Source: Georgenia sp. M64
GTDB taxonomy: Bacteria; Actinomycetota; Actinomycetes; Actinomycetales; Actinomycetaceae
Direction of reading: 5' to 3'
Length of the DNA: 64,000 nucleotides
NCBI RefSeq assembly: GCF_038049925.1
Contig: NZ_CP145809.1
Span: forward strand, 992,001-1,056,000
In this document: positions 27,105-36,845 of the stretch, piece after piece
Position numbering within the stretch: the stretch's first letter is position 1
How the letters are laid out: every line of letters begins with the position of its first letter
Program-made: the position numbers and the translations under genes
The notes under the pieces: model-generated
What the model was told of the DNA's origin: nothing
What the model saw: the letters and a program-made list of their open reading frames with translations, nothing else
The model's database searches: none

Positions 27105-27134
27105 AGAATGACAGAGCCGGGCCGGGCGCGTCAA
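27105..27134 (-). promoter_or_regulatory. Candidate promoter of the beta-glucoside operon
   Basis: On the minus strand TTGACG (27134-27129) and CATTCT (27110-27105) are 18 bases apart. Transcription would begin around 27098, directly in front of operator 2. Confidence 0.5.
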
Positions 27135-27185
27135 GCGCGGTTCGCGACGTTCGCCGTCACGTCCGCGCGGTGGCGCCCGTCACGG

Positions 27186-27191
27186 TAGGTT
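27186..27191 (+). promoter_or_regulatory. Leaderless -10 box of the ATP-grasp gene (TAGGTT)
   Basis: TAGGTT fits TANNNT and is 6 bases before the GTG at 27198. Confidence 0.55.
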
Positions 27192-27197
27192 GAGCGC

Positions 27198-28109
27198 GTG
27201 CCGAAGCCGATCGTGAACCTCGTGACCAGCGCCTCGCAGCCCCGCCTCGCCGCCGACGACGCCGCCCTGCCGGACGCCCTCGCCGATCGGGGTATCGAGC
27301 CGCGGATCACCGTGTGGGACGACCCGTCCGTGGACTGGAGCCAGGGGATGTCCGTCGTGCGGTCGGTGCACGACTACGCCCACCAGCGGGAGAAGTTCCT
27401 CGCCTGGGCCGAGTCGGTGCCGCGCCTGGTCAACCACCCCGACGTGCTGCGGTGGAACACCGACAAGCACTACATGCTCGAGCTGGAGAAGCGGGGCATG
27501 CCCATCATCCCGACCACCTGGTTGGAGCCGGCCGCCGGGCTCAGCAAGCACCAGCTGCACACGCGGTTCCCCGCGAGCGGCGACTTCGTCGTCAAGCCGG
27601 CGGTGTCCTCCGGCGCCCATGACACCGGCCGGTACACCTCCAACGACGCACGCTCGCGGCAGGCGGCGATCGCCCACGCCACCGAGCTGCTCGCGGAGGG
27701 GCGCACGGTCATGGTCCAGCGGTACCTGGAGTCGGTGGACCGCCGGGGGGAGACCGCCCTGATCTTCATGAACGGCCTGGTCTCGCACGCGGTGGAGAAG
27801 GACGCCATGCTCCACGGCCCGTTCCGTCAGCAGGCCGACGCCCCGGAGGAGGTGGCCCACCCCCGCCAGGCCACGCCCGCGGAGTGGCGGCTGGGGGAGA
27901 GCGCGCGCACGGCGATCCACTCCTACATCAAGAGCCGGATCGGCCGCGACGAGCAGCTCGTCTACTGCCGGGTCGACGTCGTCGAGGGCGACGGCGGCCA
28001 GATGTACGTCATGGAGGTCTCGCTCGTCGACGCCTCCCTGTACCTCTCGACGACGCCCGGCGCGGTCGAGAACTTCGCCGACGCGATCTCGGTCCGCGCC
28101 TTCTGGTGA
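27198..28109 (+). CDS. ATP-grasp domain protein
   Basis: This 303-residue protein has an ATP-grasp architecture: an N-terminal Rossmann-like part (IVNLVTSASQPRLAADDAALPDAL), an ATP-binding Lys region (FVVKPAVSSGAHDTGRY), a MVQRYLE strand and metal ligands in CRVDVVEGD and YVMEVSLVDASLYL. It resembles RimK/cycloserine-ligase-like amide-bond-forming enzymes, but the substrate is unknown. It stands alone between the sugar operon and tRNA-His, has a leaderless promoter and ends before a bidirectional terminator. Confidence 0.78.
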   Translation: MPKPIVNLVTSASQPRLAADDAALPDALADRGIEPRITVWDDPSVDWSQGMSVVRSVHDYAHQREKFLAWAESVPRLVNHPDVLRWNTDKHYMLELEKRGMPIIPTTWLEPAAGLSKHQLHTRFPASGDFVVKPAVSSGAHDTGRYTSNDARSRQAAIAHATELLAEGRTVMVQRYLESVDRRGETALIFMNGLVSHAVEKDAMLHGPFRQQADAPEEVAHPRQATPAEWRLGESARTAIHSYIKSRIGRDEQLVYCRVDVVEGDGGQMYVMEVSLVDASLYLSTTPGAVENFADAISVRAFW

Positions 28110-28215
28110 GGCGCCCGGGGCGGGTTGGGCGACCGGCCGCCGCGGCGGGTCGTGGGCGCTCCGGCGCCTGCACCGGTCGAGGACCACGGAGCGACGACCC
28201 GGCCCACGGAGCGAT

Positions 28216-28251
28216 GACAAGGCCCCCGCGGCGAACCGCGGGGGCCTTGTC
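28216..28251. terminator. Bidirectional terminator between ATP-grasp gene and tRNA-His
   Basis: A perfect 16-bp stem (28216-28231 with 28236-28251) with a CGAA loop lies between the convergent units. Both directions end in a short T-containing arm (CTTGTC). Confidence 0.75.
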
Positions 28252-28256
28252 GACGG

Positions 28257-28330
28257 GGTGAGTAACGGGGCTTGAACCCGCGACCTCCTGGACCACAACC
28301 AGGCGCTCTACCGGCTGAGCTATACCCACC
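28257..28330 (-). tRNA. tRNA-His (anticodon GUG)
   Basis: The minus strand gives a cloverleaf with anticodon loop containing GTG, T-loop GGTTCAAGCCC and acceptor GTGGGTA/TACTCAC. The extra 5' G(-1) opposite C73, characteristic of tRNA-His, is encoded at 28330. It follows orn on the same strand. Confidence 0.95.
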
Positions 28331-28414
28331 ATGCCTGTGCCGGCGAACCGGCGGCGACGACCAAGCATAGCCGACCGGCGCAGGGCGCCGGGACCGCTGC
28401 GGCGGTGGCGTGGG

Positions 28415-29140
28415 TCACTCGGCGGGCGCCGCGGGCTCGTCCGTCGGGCCGGCCGCCGGCTCGTCCGTCGGAACGGCAGCGGGCTGCGCGGCGAGCTCGG
28501 CGTGCCGGGCCACCGCGAGCGCGGTCGGGGCGGCGGTCACGGCGGCCGCGGCCTTCCGGGCGGTCGCGGAGTCGGGCCCGTCCCCGGCGGGGAAGAGGAC
28601 CGAGCGGTAGTACCGCAGCTCGTCGATGGACTCGAGGATGTCCGCCAGCGCGCGGTGCCCGCCGTTCTTGGCGGGGGACTGGTAGTAGGCACGGGGGTAC
28701 CACCGCCGGGCGAGCTCCTTGATGGAGGAGACGTCGATGATGCGGTAGTGGAGGTGGTCGACCAGCTCGGGCATGTCCCGCGCGAGGAAGGACCGGTCGG
28801 TCCCCACGCTGTTGCCGGCGAGGGGGGCCTTGCGCGGCTCCGGCACCCATCGGCGGACGTAGTCGAGGACGGCGCGCTGAGCGAGCTCCATGGTGGTCCC
28901 GCCGGCGAGCTCGTCGAGCAGCCCGGACTCGGTGTGCATGGTTCGCACGACCTCCTCCATCTGCTCGACGCTGCCGGGCGTGGGGGCGATGACGACGTCG
29001 ATGCCGGCGTCGAGCGGGGTCAGCTCGGAGTCCGTGACGACGACGGCGACCTCGACGAGGGCGTCCTTGACGAGGTCCAGCCCGGTCATCTCGCAGTCGA
29101 TCCAGACGATCGGGTCCTGGGGGGAGGGGTTTCGGCTCAC
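28415..29140 (-). CDS. orn: Oligoribonuclease
   Basis: Orn degrades 2-5 nucleotide RNAs, including pGpG from c-di-GMP turnover. The DEDDh exonuclease core is intact (IVWIDCEMTGLDL with Asp15 and Glu17; NSVGTDRSFL; SSIKELARRWYP; GGHRALADI). The last 50 residues are an extra Ala-rich tail containing repeated PTDEPAA units, beyond the usual length of about 200. The only possible start is the GTG at 29140, one base after the 3' end of tRNA-Arg and without a Shine-Dalgarno sequence. Confidence 0.95.
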   Translation of the reverse strand: MSRNPSPQDPIVWIDCEMTGLDLVKDALVEVAVVVTDSELTPLDAGIDVVIAPTPGSVEQMEEVVRTMHTESGLLDELAGGTTMELAQRAVLDYVRRWVPEPRKAPLAGNSVGTDRSFLARDMPELVDHLHYRIIDVSSIKELARRWYPRAYYQSPAKNGGHRALADILESIDELRYYRSVLFPAGDGPDSATARKAAAAVTAAPTALAVARHAELAAQPAAVPTDEPAAGPTDEPAAPAE

Positions 29141-29141
29141 G

Positions 29142-29214
<73 letters not shown>

Positions 29215-29222
29215 GCCGGTCA

Positions 29223-29228
29223 ATCGTA
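29223..29228 (-). promoter_or_regulatory. -10 box of the tRNA-Arg/orn transcript (TACGAT)
   Basis: TACGAT fits TANNNT and ends 8 bases before the first base of tRNA-Arg. It is the only promoter I can see for orn, as the tRNA occupies all upstream space. Confidence 0.55.
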
Positions 29229-29315
29229 CCGGGCGGGCCCCGTCCGCCCGCAGCGGCGGGCGCCCCGCGACGCCCCGCACCGGCGTGCTTGCCGCGGGCG
29301 GGAGCCCGGCTGACG

Positions 29316-29321
29316 GAGAAT
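29316..29321 (+). promoter_or_regulatory. Candidate leaderless -10 box of GTPase 1 (GAGAAT)
   Basis: GAGAAT retains A2 and T6 and is 6 bases before the GTG at 29328. The same hexamer stands before the truncated haemoglobin gene. Confidence 0.45.
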
Positions 29322-29327
29322 GGCCAG

Positions 29328-30872
29328 GTGACCACCGACGCCCCCGACTCCGCGCTGCGCGCTCCCCGGCTCGACGTCGTCACGGACCTGCGCGCCGAGA
29401 TCGAGCGCGCCGCGTTCCCCCTCGACCTGCCCGGCGCCGCGGGGCTGCGGGCCCTGCGCGAGCAGCTCCTCACGCAGATCGACGCGCGCCTGCTGCCGCG
29501 GCTCGCGCGGACCGCCGGGCCCGCCGTCGTCGTCCTCGGCGGCTCCAGCGGCGCCGGCAAATCCAGCCTGCTCAATGCGGTCGTCGGCCGCGAGATCAGC
29601 GAGGCCGGCGTCCTGCGCCCCACCACCCGCCGGGCCGTCCTTGCCGTCCACCCCGACGACGTCGCCGCCCTCTCCGGCGGGCCGCTCGAGCGCCTGGCCG
29701 ACGTCGTCGTCGACGAGGGGGTCCCCCGCGGGCTCGCGCTGCTCGACGCCCCGGACCTCGACTCGGTCCACCCCCACAACCGCTCCCTCTCGGCGCAGCT
29801 GCTGGAGACGGCCGACCTGTGGGTCTTCACCACCACCGCCTCGCGCTACGGCGACGCCGCCGCGTGGCACCAGCTCACTGCCGCCCACGAGCGCGGCATC
29901 ACCACCGCCGTGGTGCTCAACCGGGTCCCCGGCCGCGTCCTCGCCCCGGTCCGGGCCGACCTGCTGGCCCGGATGGACGACCTGGGCCTGGGGTCGGCGC
30001 CGCTGTTCGTCGTCCCCGACGCCGGTGCCCTGGACGGGCCCCTGCCGGACGGGCTCGCGGAGGAGCTCGGGGCGTGGCTGCGCCTCGTGGCGGCCAGCCA
30101 CCAGGGCGAGGGTCTCGCCGGGCGCACCACCCGCGGCGTGTGGGCGGCGCTGCGGGAGCAGCTCCTCGACCTCGCCGTCGGCCTCGACGACCAGGTGGAG
30201 GCCGCCGACGCGCTGCGCGCGGCGGTCCACCACGCCGCGCAGGGGCCCGCGGAAGGTGTCGCCGACGCCCTGCGTGCGGGCCGCGCCGGCGCGGGGGCGC
30301 CGACGACGAGGTGGCTCTCGCTCGCGTCGACCGGCGGGCCGCTCGCCCCGCTGGTGGACCCGCGGCTGCGGCCCGGCCGGCGCGGGGGTGCGGCGGCGGC
30401 CCGCTCCGCGGCGGCCGCGGGGCTGGGGGACGAGGTCGGCGCCGCCCTCGAGGTGGTCGTCGCCGACGCCGTCGCCACGGCGACCGACGCCGTCCGGCGC
30501 GCCTGGCACGGCCGGGAGCTGGGGGCCGAGCAGGTCGGGGTGGAGGTCCCCGCCGACCGCTCGCACGAGGTGGTGGCCCGGTGGCGCGCGGACGTGCGCG
30601 CCGTCGTCACGGCACCCGCGGGCGTCCTCGACGACGACGGGATCGCCGGCCTCGTGCAGGCCGGGGCCGCCGGCGTCGCCGGGGCGGCCGAGGCCGCCGC
30701 GGCGCTCGCCGGTGCGGAGGCGGTGCCCCGGGCGCGGGAGTCCCTCGCCGAGGCCGCCGCGGAGGCCGTGCGCTCGGTGGTCCAGCCGTTCCTCGACGCG
30801 GTCGACGAGCTGCCGGTCACCTCGGGAACGGGACTGAGACTGCGGGCGAGCGAGCTGAAGGAGCACGCATGA
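29328..30872 (+). CDS. Dynamin-like/TRAFAC P-loop GTPase, first of a pair
   Basis: This 514-residue protein has Walker A GGSSGAGKSS (about 71-80), a switch Thr region (LRPTTRRAV) and a G3-like DAPDLDS. The G4 position reads NRVP rather than NKxD, so base specificity is uncertain. The remaining 300 residues are an Ala-rich helical region without clear membrane segments. It is co-translated with a second GTPase (ATGA overlap). A membrane-associated, dynamin-like pair is my interpretation. The GTG at 29328 suits the -10 spacing better than an upstream ATG. Confidence 0.78.
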   Translation: MTTDAPDSALRAPRLDVVTDLRAEIERAAFPLDLPGAAGLRALREQLLTQIDARLLPRLARTAGPAVVVLGGSSGAGKSSLLNAVVGREISEAGVLRPTTRRAVLAVHPDDVAALSGGPLERLADVVVDEGVPRGLALLDAPDLDSVHPHNRSLSAQLLETADLWVFTTTASRYGDAAAWHQLTAAHERGITTAVVLNRVPGRVLAPVRADLLARMDDLGLGSAPLFVVPDAGALDGPLPDGLAEELGAWLRLVAASHQGEGLAGRTTRGVWAALREQLLDLAVGLDDQVEAADALRAAVHHAAQGPAEGVADALRAGRAGAGAPTTRWLSLASTGGPLAPLVDPRLRPGRRGGAAAARSAAAAGLGDEVGAALEVVVADAVATATDAVRRAWHGRELGAEQVGVEVPADRSHEVVARWRADVRAVVTAPAGVLDDDGIAGLVQAGAAGVAGAAEAAAALAGAEAVPRARESLAEAAAEAVRSVVQPFLDAVDELPVTSGTGLRLRASELKEHA

Positions 30873-32425
30873 GCACCGATGTGCGCGACCACGACCTCAT
30901 CGACCGGGCGGAGGAGCAGGGCGACGGGCAGGCGCCGGCGGCGGGGACCGCACCGGCGCACGACGCGCCGGCTGATGACGCGCCCGGTGGACGCGCCGGC
31001 GCCGCGGACGCGCTCACGGCCCGGGTGGCCGCGGTGCGCTCGGCGCTCGACGCCGCGCAGCAGCACCTGGACCCCCGCACGGTGGCCCGCGCCCGGACCG
31101 ACCTCGACGCCGCGGAGGCCCGCCTCGCCGTCGGGGTGGACCGCACGGTGGTGGCGCTCGTCGGCGGCACCGGGTCGGGCAAGTCGTCGTTGTTCAACGC
31201 GATCTCGGGGTTGGAGTTCGCGGACGTGGGGGCCCTGCGCCCCACCACGGAGGTCGCCGCCGCGTGCGTGTGGGGCGGTGACGCCGAGGTGCTGCTCGAC
31301 TTCCTCGACGTCGCCCCGACCCGGCGGATCCGGCGCGAGTCGGTCCTCGACGCCGACCGGGAGAGGGCCCTGGCGGGGATGGTCCTGCTGGACCTGCCCG
31401 ACCACGACTCGGTCGCGCTCGGCCACGCCCGCCAGGTGGACCGGCTCCTGCCGCTCGTCGACCTCCTCGTCTGGGTGGTCGACCCGCAGAAGTACGCCGA
31501 CCACCTCCTGCACGAGCGGTACCTCCGCGCGCTGGTCGACCGGCAGGAGAGCATGCTCGTCCTGGTCAACCAGGCGGACACCATCCCGGCCGACGCCGTC
31601 GAGAAGGTCCGGGCGGACGTCGCCGCACTGCTCGCCGCGGACGGCCTCGACCGGGTGCCGGTCCTGGCCACGTCCGCCCTGGCGCACACCGGGATCGCCG
31701 AGGTCCGCCGGGCGCTGGCCGAGGCGGTGGCCCGCCCCTCGGCCGCCGCGCGCACCGCCGGCGCCGAGCTCGACGCCATGGCCGCCCGACTCGCACCGGC
31801 GCTGGGCCGCGCCCCCGAGCCCGACCCCGAGGAGACGGCGCGGCTCGCCGCCGACCTGACCCGGGCCAGCGGCGCCGACGCCGTGGCCGGTGCCATCCGC
31901 ACCGCGCTCGCCGCCCCGCGCGGCGGCGCTCTCGCCCGCCCCGAGCCGCCCGCCGCCGCGACGGTGGCCGCCGTCCGCGACCGGTGGACCACGCGCGTGG
32001 GGGAGGGCCTGCCCACCCGGTGGCGCGCCGCCGTCGACGCGGCCGTGCCGGACGTGGCGGCGCTGCGCAGCCTGACCGCGGAGGCCGCGGCCGGGGTGCC
32101 TCTGCCGGCGGGCCGCAGCACCCGCGGGACGCGCGCGCTCGTCCTCGCCGGCATCCTCGCGCTGGTCGGGATCGCGCTCGCCGTGGCCGCGGCCGGTGCG
32201 GGCCAGATCCTCCTCGGTCTCGGGGCGCTGGCCGGTCTGGGCGCGGCTGGTGCGCTCGTCGTGCGCGCGCGCGGCCTGCGTGAGCAGGACGCCGCGGAGG
32301 AGGCCGAGCGGTACGTCGCGGAGTCGCACCGCCGGGCGGTCGAGGTCGTCGAGGATCACCTCGTGCGGCCCACCGAGGAGGCGCTCGAGCCGCACCGAGC
32401 GCTCACCCGGGCGCTCGGCCGGTAG
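30869..32425 (+). CDS. Membrane-anchored P-loop GTPase, second of a pair
   Basis: This 518-residue protein has an acidic, disordered N-terminus (1-50), Walker A GGTGSGKSS (99-107), LRPTTEVAA, G3 DLPDHDS and G4 NQAD. Near the C-terminus two adjacent hydrophobic helices (ALVLAGILALVGIALAV and LLGLGALAGLGAAGALVV) form a membrane hairpin, then a charged helical end. It resembles YfjP/dynamin-like GTPases. An AAGGAG site and the 4-base overlap with the first GTPase point to fixed stoichiometry. Confidence 0.8.
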   Translation: MSTDVRDHDLIDRAEEQGDGQAPAAGTAPAHDAPADDAPGGRAGAADALTARVAAVRSALDAAQQHLDPRTVARARTDLDAAEARLAVGVDRTVVALVGGTGSGKSSLFNAISGLEFADVGALRPTTEVAAACVWGGDAEVLLDFLDVAPTRRIRRESVLDADRERALAGMVLLDLPDHDSVALGHARQVDRLLPLVDLLVWVVDPQKYADHLLHERYLRALVDRQESMLVLVNQADTIPADAVEKVRADVAALLAADGLDRVPVLATSALAHTGIAEVRRALAEAVARPSAAARTAGAELDAMAARLAPALGRAPEPDPEETARLAADLTRASGADAVAGAIRTALAAPRGGALARPEPPAAATVAAVRDRWTTRVGEGLPTRWRAAVDAAVPDVAALRSLTAEAAAGVPLPAGRSTRGTRALVLAGILALVGIALAVAAAGAGQILLGLGALAGLGAAGALVVRARGLREQDAAEEAERYVAESHRRAVEVVEDHLVRPTEEALEPHRALTRALGR

Positions 32426-32634
32426 CCCGGCCCGGTCCGCCCGCCGGGCTGCGCGCGGGCGACCTGCCGGGCTGCGCGGGGGCGTGACCCGACCGGGACG
32501 GCCACCCGCGTCCCCAGGACCCGGGTGCGACTCGGCCGTCCCCAGCGCCGCCCCTGCGGCCGCACGCACGTCCCTCGCCCGCGGGCACTGTCGACCCGTG
32601 GCCGGCGCCCGGCCGGCCGGATCGGGGAGCGAAC

Positions 32635-33240
32635 ATGAAGGACAACGCCGACATCACGGTCCTGGGCAGACTGGGGAGCGAACCGGTGCTGCGGACCTCG
32701 GCCGCCGGCAGGCCGTGGGTCTCGTTCCGGGTGGTGGCCAACTCCCGCCGCCGGGAGGAGGACGGCCAGTACCGGGACGTCGCGAGCTACTGGTTCACCG
32801 TCAAGGCGTGGGACGACCTGGCGCGCAACGCGGGCTTCTCCCTCCACAAGGGCATGAGCGTGGTCGTGCAGGGGAAGCTGAGCGTCGAGACCTGGACCGG
32901 GGAGGACGGCCAGAAGTTCGACCACGTCCTCAAGGCCGACGCCATCGCCGTCGAGCTCGGGCTGGGCATGGTCAACTTCGTCAGGACGGCGCCGCCCCGG
33001 GTCACCTCCGGCGACGACGCCGCCGGCGCCGTCGCCGGCGCGGACACCGTGACCGGACCGGACGGCTCGCGGTGGGAGAGCGTGGACCTCCCCGAGGGGG
33101 AGACCGAGGTGGTCGGCGAGGACCGCGCGGGTGACGTGCCGGAGGACGTGACCGACGAGCTGCCGGGGCACGGGCCCGAGGACGACCCGGACGGTGACGA
33201 CGACCACCTCGGTCTGTCCGCGGCGGTCGCGGCGAGGTAG
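32635..33240 (+). CDS. ssb: Single-stranded DNA-binding protein
   Basis: This 201-residue protein has an N-terminal OB fold (ITVLGRLGSEPVLRTSAAG, SFRVVANSRRR, WFTVKAWDDLARN, VVVQGKLSVETW). A long acidic, disordered C-terminal half follows (EDDPDGDDD), but it ends LGLSAAVAAR and lacks the terminal DDxPF tip used to recruit partner proteins. It is therefore probably an accessory SSB rather than the replicative one. A GGGGAG site precedes the ATG. The 209 bases upstream contain no gene. Confidence 0.9.
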   Translation: MKDNADITVLGRLGSEPVLRTSAAGRPWVSFRVVANSRRREEDGQYRDVASYWFTVKAWDDLARNAGFSLHKGMSVVVQGKLSVETWTGEDGQKFDHVLKADAIAVELGLGMVNFVRTAPPRVTSGDDAAGAVAGADTVTGPDGSRWESVDLPEGETEVVGEDRAGDVPEDVTDELPGHGPEDDPDGDDDHLGLSAAVAAR

Positions 33241-33300
33241 GCCGCGGGGCGGGAGTGGCCGGATGCGGGGCCCCGCGCTGAGCACCGGGCGGTGGTGTCC

Positions 33301-33306
33301 TACCCT
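33301..33306 (+). promoter_or_regulatory. -10 box upstream of ettA (TACCCT)
   Basis: TACCCT would start a leader of about 54 bases that contains the stem-loop at 33319-33338. Confidence 0.4.
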
Positions 33307-33318
33307 GGAGACAGCAAC

Positions 33319-33338
33319 GGCCCGCCCCACGGCGGGCC
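33319..33338 (+). promoter_or_regulatory. Stem-loop in the ettA leader
   Basis: An 8-bp stem (GGCCCGCC/GGCGGGCC) with a CCAC loop lies 28 bases before the GTG, close to the ribosome site. It could act as an mRNA stabiliser or a translation control element. Confidence 0.4.
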
Positions 33339-33366
33339 ACCACCCCCACCCACGATGCGGAGAGCA

Positions 33367-35049
<1,683 letters not shown>

Positions 35050-35053
35050 GCCC

Positions 35054-35085
35054 ACGGCCGGGCGGCGACCGCGCCGCCCGGCCGT
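35054..35085 (+). terminator. Terminator after ettA
   Basis: A perfect 14-bp stem (35054-35067 with 35072-35085) and a 4-base loop start 4 bases after the stop. Confidence 0.72.
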
Positions 35086-35126
35086 CCTCGCCGCCGCGTG
35101 CACCGACGAGAGGAAGAGGGTTCCCG

Positions 35127-35690
35127 GTGAGCCGGCTGACGATCCCCGTGAAGCTGCGCTGGAGCGACATCGACGCCTACCAGCACGTCAACAACGCCCG
35201 GATGTTCACCATCCTCGAGGAGACGCGCATCGCCGCGTTCTGGGCGTCCGTCCCCGGTGACGCCCATCGTGCGGAGGTGGACCGGGCCGCGACCGCGGGC
35301 GGTGCGGACCGGCCCGGCGACGCCGCGGCGGGCGGTGACGGGCACGGTGACGCCGCCGGTGACCGGCCCGGCACGCGGGTCCTCGACACCGGCCCCGGCT
35401 CGGGGACGAACACCTACATCGCCCGGCAGGAGATCGAGTACCTCGAGGCGGTGCCGTACTCGCTGGAGCCGCTGCCGGTGCAGCTGTGGATCTCCCACCT
35501 CGGCGGGGCGAGCATCGACATCTGCTACGAGATCGCCGGACGGACCGGGCCCGCTGTGCGGGCGATGACCACCCTCGTCCTCGTCGACGAGGCGAGCGGC
35601 CGCCCGCGTCGGATGAGCGAGGCCGAGCGCGCGTCCTGGCTCGAGTTCGTCGACGAGCCGCTGGTCTTCCGGCGCCGGCGGGGCGAGTAG
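35127..35690 (+). CDS. Hotdog-fold acyl-CoA thioesterase (4HBT type)
   Basis: This 187-residue protein has the 4-hydroxybenzoyl-CoA thioesterase signature KLRWSDIDAYQHVNNARMFTILEETR and a second conserved strand (RQEIEYLEAVPY). A roughly 35-residue Gly/Asp/Ala-rich insertion (about 50-85) interrupts the domain and looks like a disordered loop. The acyl substrate is unknown. The GTG start has an AGAGGAAGAGGG purine tract 6 bases upstream. Confidence 0.86.
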   Translation: MSRLTIPVKLRWSDIDAYQHVNNARMFTILEETRIAAFWASVPGDAHRAEVDRAATAGGADRPGDAAAGGDGHGDAAGDRPGTRVLDTGPGSGTNTYIARQEIEYLEAVPYSLEPLPVQLWISHLGGASIDICYEIAGRTGPAVRAMTTLVLVDEASGRPRRMSEAERASWLEFVDEPLVFRRRRGE

Positions 35691-35760
35691 CTCCCCCGGC
35701 CGCCGGCGCGAGCGGCTGCCGGCCACGGGACCGTCGTACACGCCGGGCGCGGCGTGGGAG

Positions 35761-36786
35761 TCACCCGAGCAGCTCGAGCAGTGCGCCCTCCACCGCGCCG
35801 CGGGTGTCGGGCGGGAGGAGGTCGTCGCCGTCCGCCCGACCCACGACGCGCCGGGCGAGCGCGGGGTCGATGGTCTGGCCCCGCTCGAACAGGTCGACGA
35901 CGCGCGCGTCGACGTAGGACGCCCGGCACACCGCGGGGGTGTTGCCCAGGTACCCCGCGACCACCTGCACGGCCTCACGGACCGCCCGGCTCCGCGCGCG
36001 GTCGCTCGCTCCCGGCTCGACGCGCACGGCCAGCTCGACGGCAGCCAGAGCGGTGCCGTGCCAGGTGCGGAAGTCCTTGGCTGAGGCATCCTCACCGAGG
36101 AGGTCCTTGACGTAGTCGTTGATGTCGGTCGAGGTGATGTCGTGCCACTGCCCGCCCGCGCGGTGGGCGAGCAGCTCGTCACCGCCTCCGCGGCGCCGCC
36201 GGAGCATCGACACCGGCCTGATGAGGTCCTCGTCGCGCAGGCGCAGCACCCGGTGCTGTCCCGACTTGGCCGTGTAGTCGAACGTCAGGGTCCCGTCCCG
36301 GCCGATCCGCACGTGGTCCTTGCGCAGGGTGGCCAGGCCGAAGCTGCCGTTGACCTCGGCGTAGCCCTCGCCACCGATCCGGAAGTAGCCGAGGTCGAGC
36401 AGGCGGAACGCGACCGCCAGGGCCCGCTCGCGGGGCATGCCGGTGCCGCTGAGGTCCATCGTCACGCGGCGCCGCGCCGAGGGCAGCCGCCGGGCCAGCG
36501 TGACGACCCGTTCGTGCTTGGCCGAGTCCCGGCTCTCGCGCCACGCCGGGTGGTAGAGGTACTGGCGCCGGCCGGCGGCGTCGGTCCCCACGGCCTGGAT
36601 GTGGCCGTTGGGCACCGGGCAGATCCACACGTCGGTCCACGCCGGCGGGATGACGAGGTCGCGGCAGCGGGTGAGGACCTCCTCGTCGGTGACCCGGTTG
36701 CCGCCGGCATCGAGGTAGACGAACCCGCGACCCACCCGGCGGCGGGTCAGCCCCGGCGTGCCGACCTTGACCTTCCGCAGCCTCAT
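35761..36786 (-). CDS. DNA topoisomerase IB
   Basis: This 341-residue poxvirus-type topoisomerase relaxes supercoils without ATP. The N-terminal domain has GFVYLDAGGNRVTDEEVL and IPPAWTDVWICP. The catalytic domain includes Arg/Lys residues in KSGQHRVLRL, AKDFRTWHGT, and the nucleophile Tyr291 in ASYVDARVV. The ATG at 36786 gives the family's usual start. It is convergent with the thioesterase gene. Confidence 0.92.
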   Translation of the reverse strand: MRLRKVKVGTPGLTRRRVGRGFVYLDAGGNRVTDEEVLTRCRDLVIPPAWTDVWICPVPNGHIQAVGTDAAGRRQYLYHPAWRESRDSAKHERVVTLARRLPSARRRVTMDLSGTGMPRERALAVAFRLLDLGYFRIGGEGYAEVNGSFGLATLRKDHVRIGRDGTLTFDYTAKSGQHRVLRLRDEDLIRPVSMLRRRRGGGDELLAHRAGGQWHDITSTDINDYVKDLLGEDASAKDFRTWHGTALAAVELAVRVEPGASDRARSRAVREAVQVVAGYLGNTPAVCRASYVDARVVDLFERGQTIDPALARRVVGRADGDDLLPPDTRGAVEGALLELLG

Positions 36787-36845
36787 GCGGCGTACCCGGC
36801 GCTCATGGTGACAGTGTGGGGGCGCAGCGGCGGCTCCGCGCGTCG

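Noticed and set aside
29846-32569. A 907-codon minus-strand frame opposite the two GTPases
   Set aside because: It is antisense to two genes with intact P-loops and has no domain of its own.
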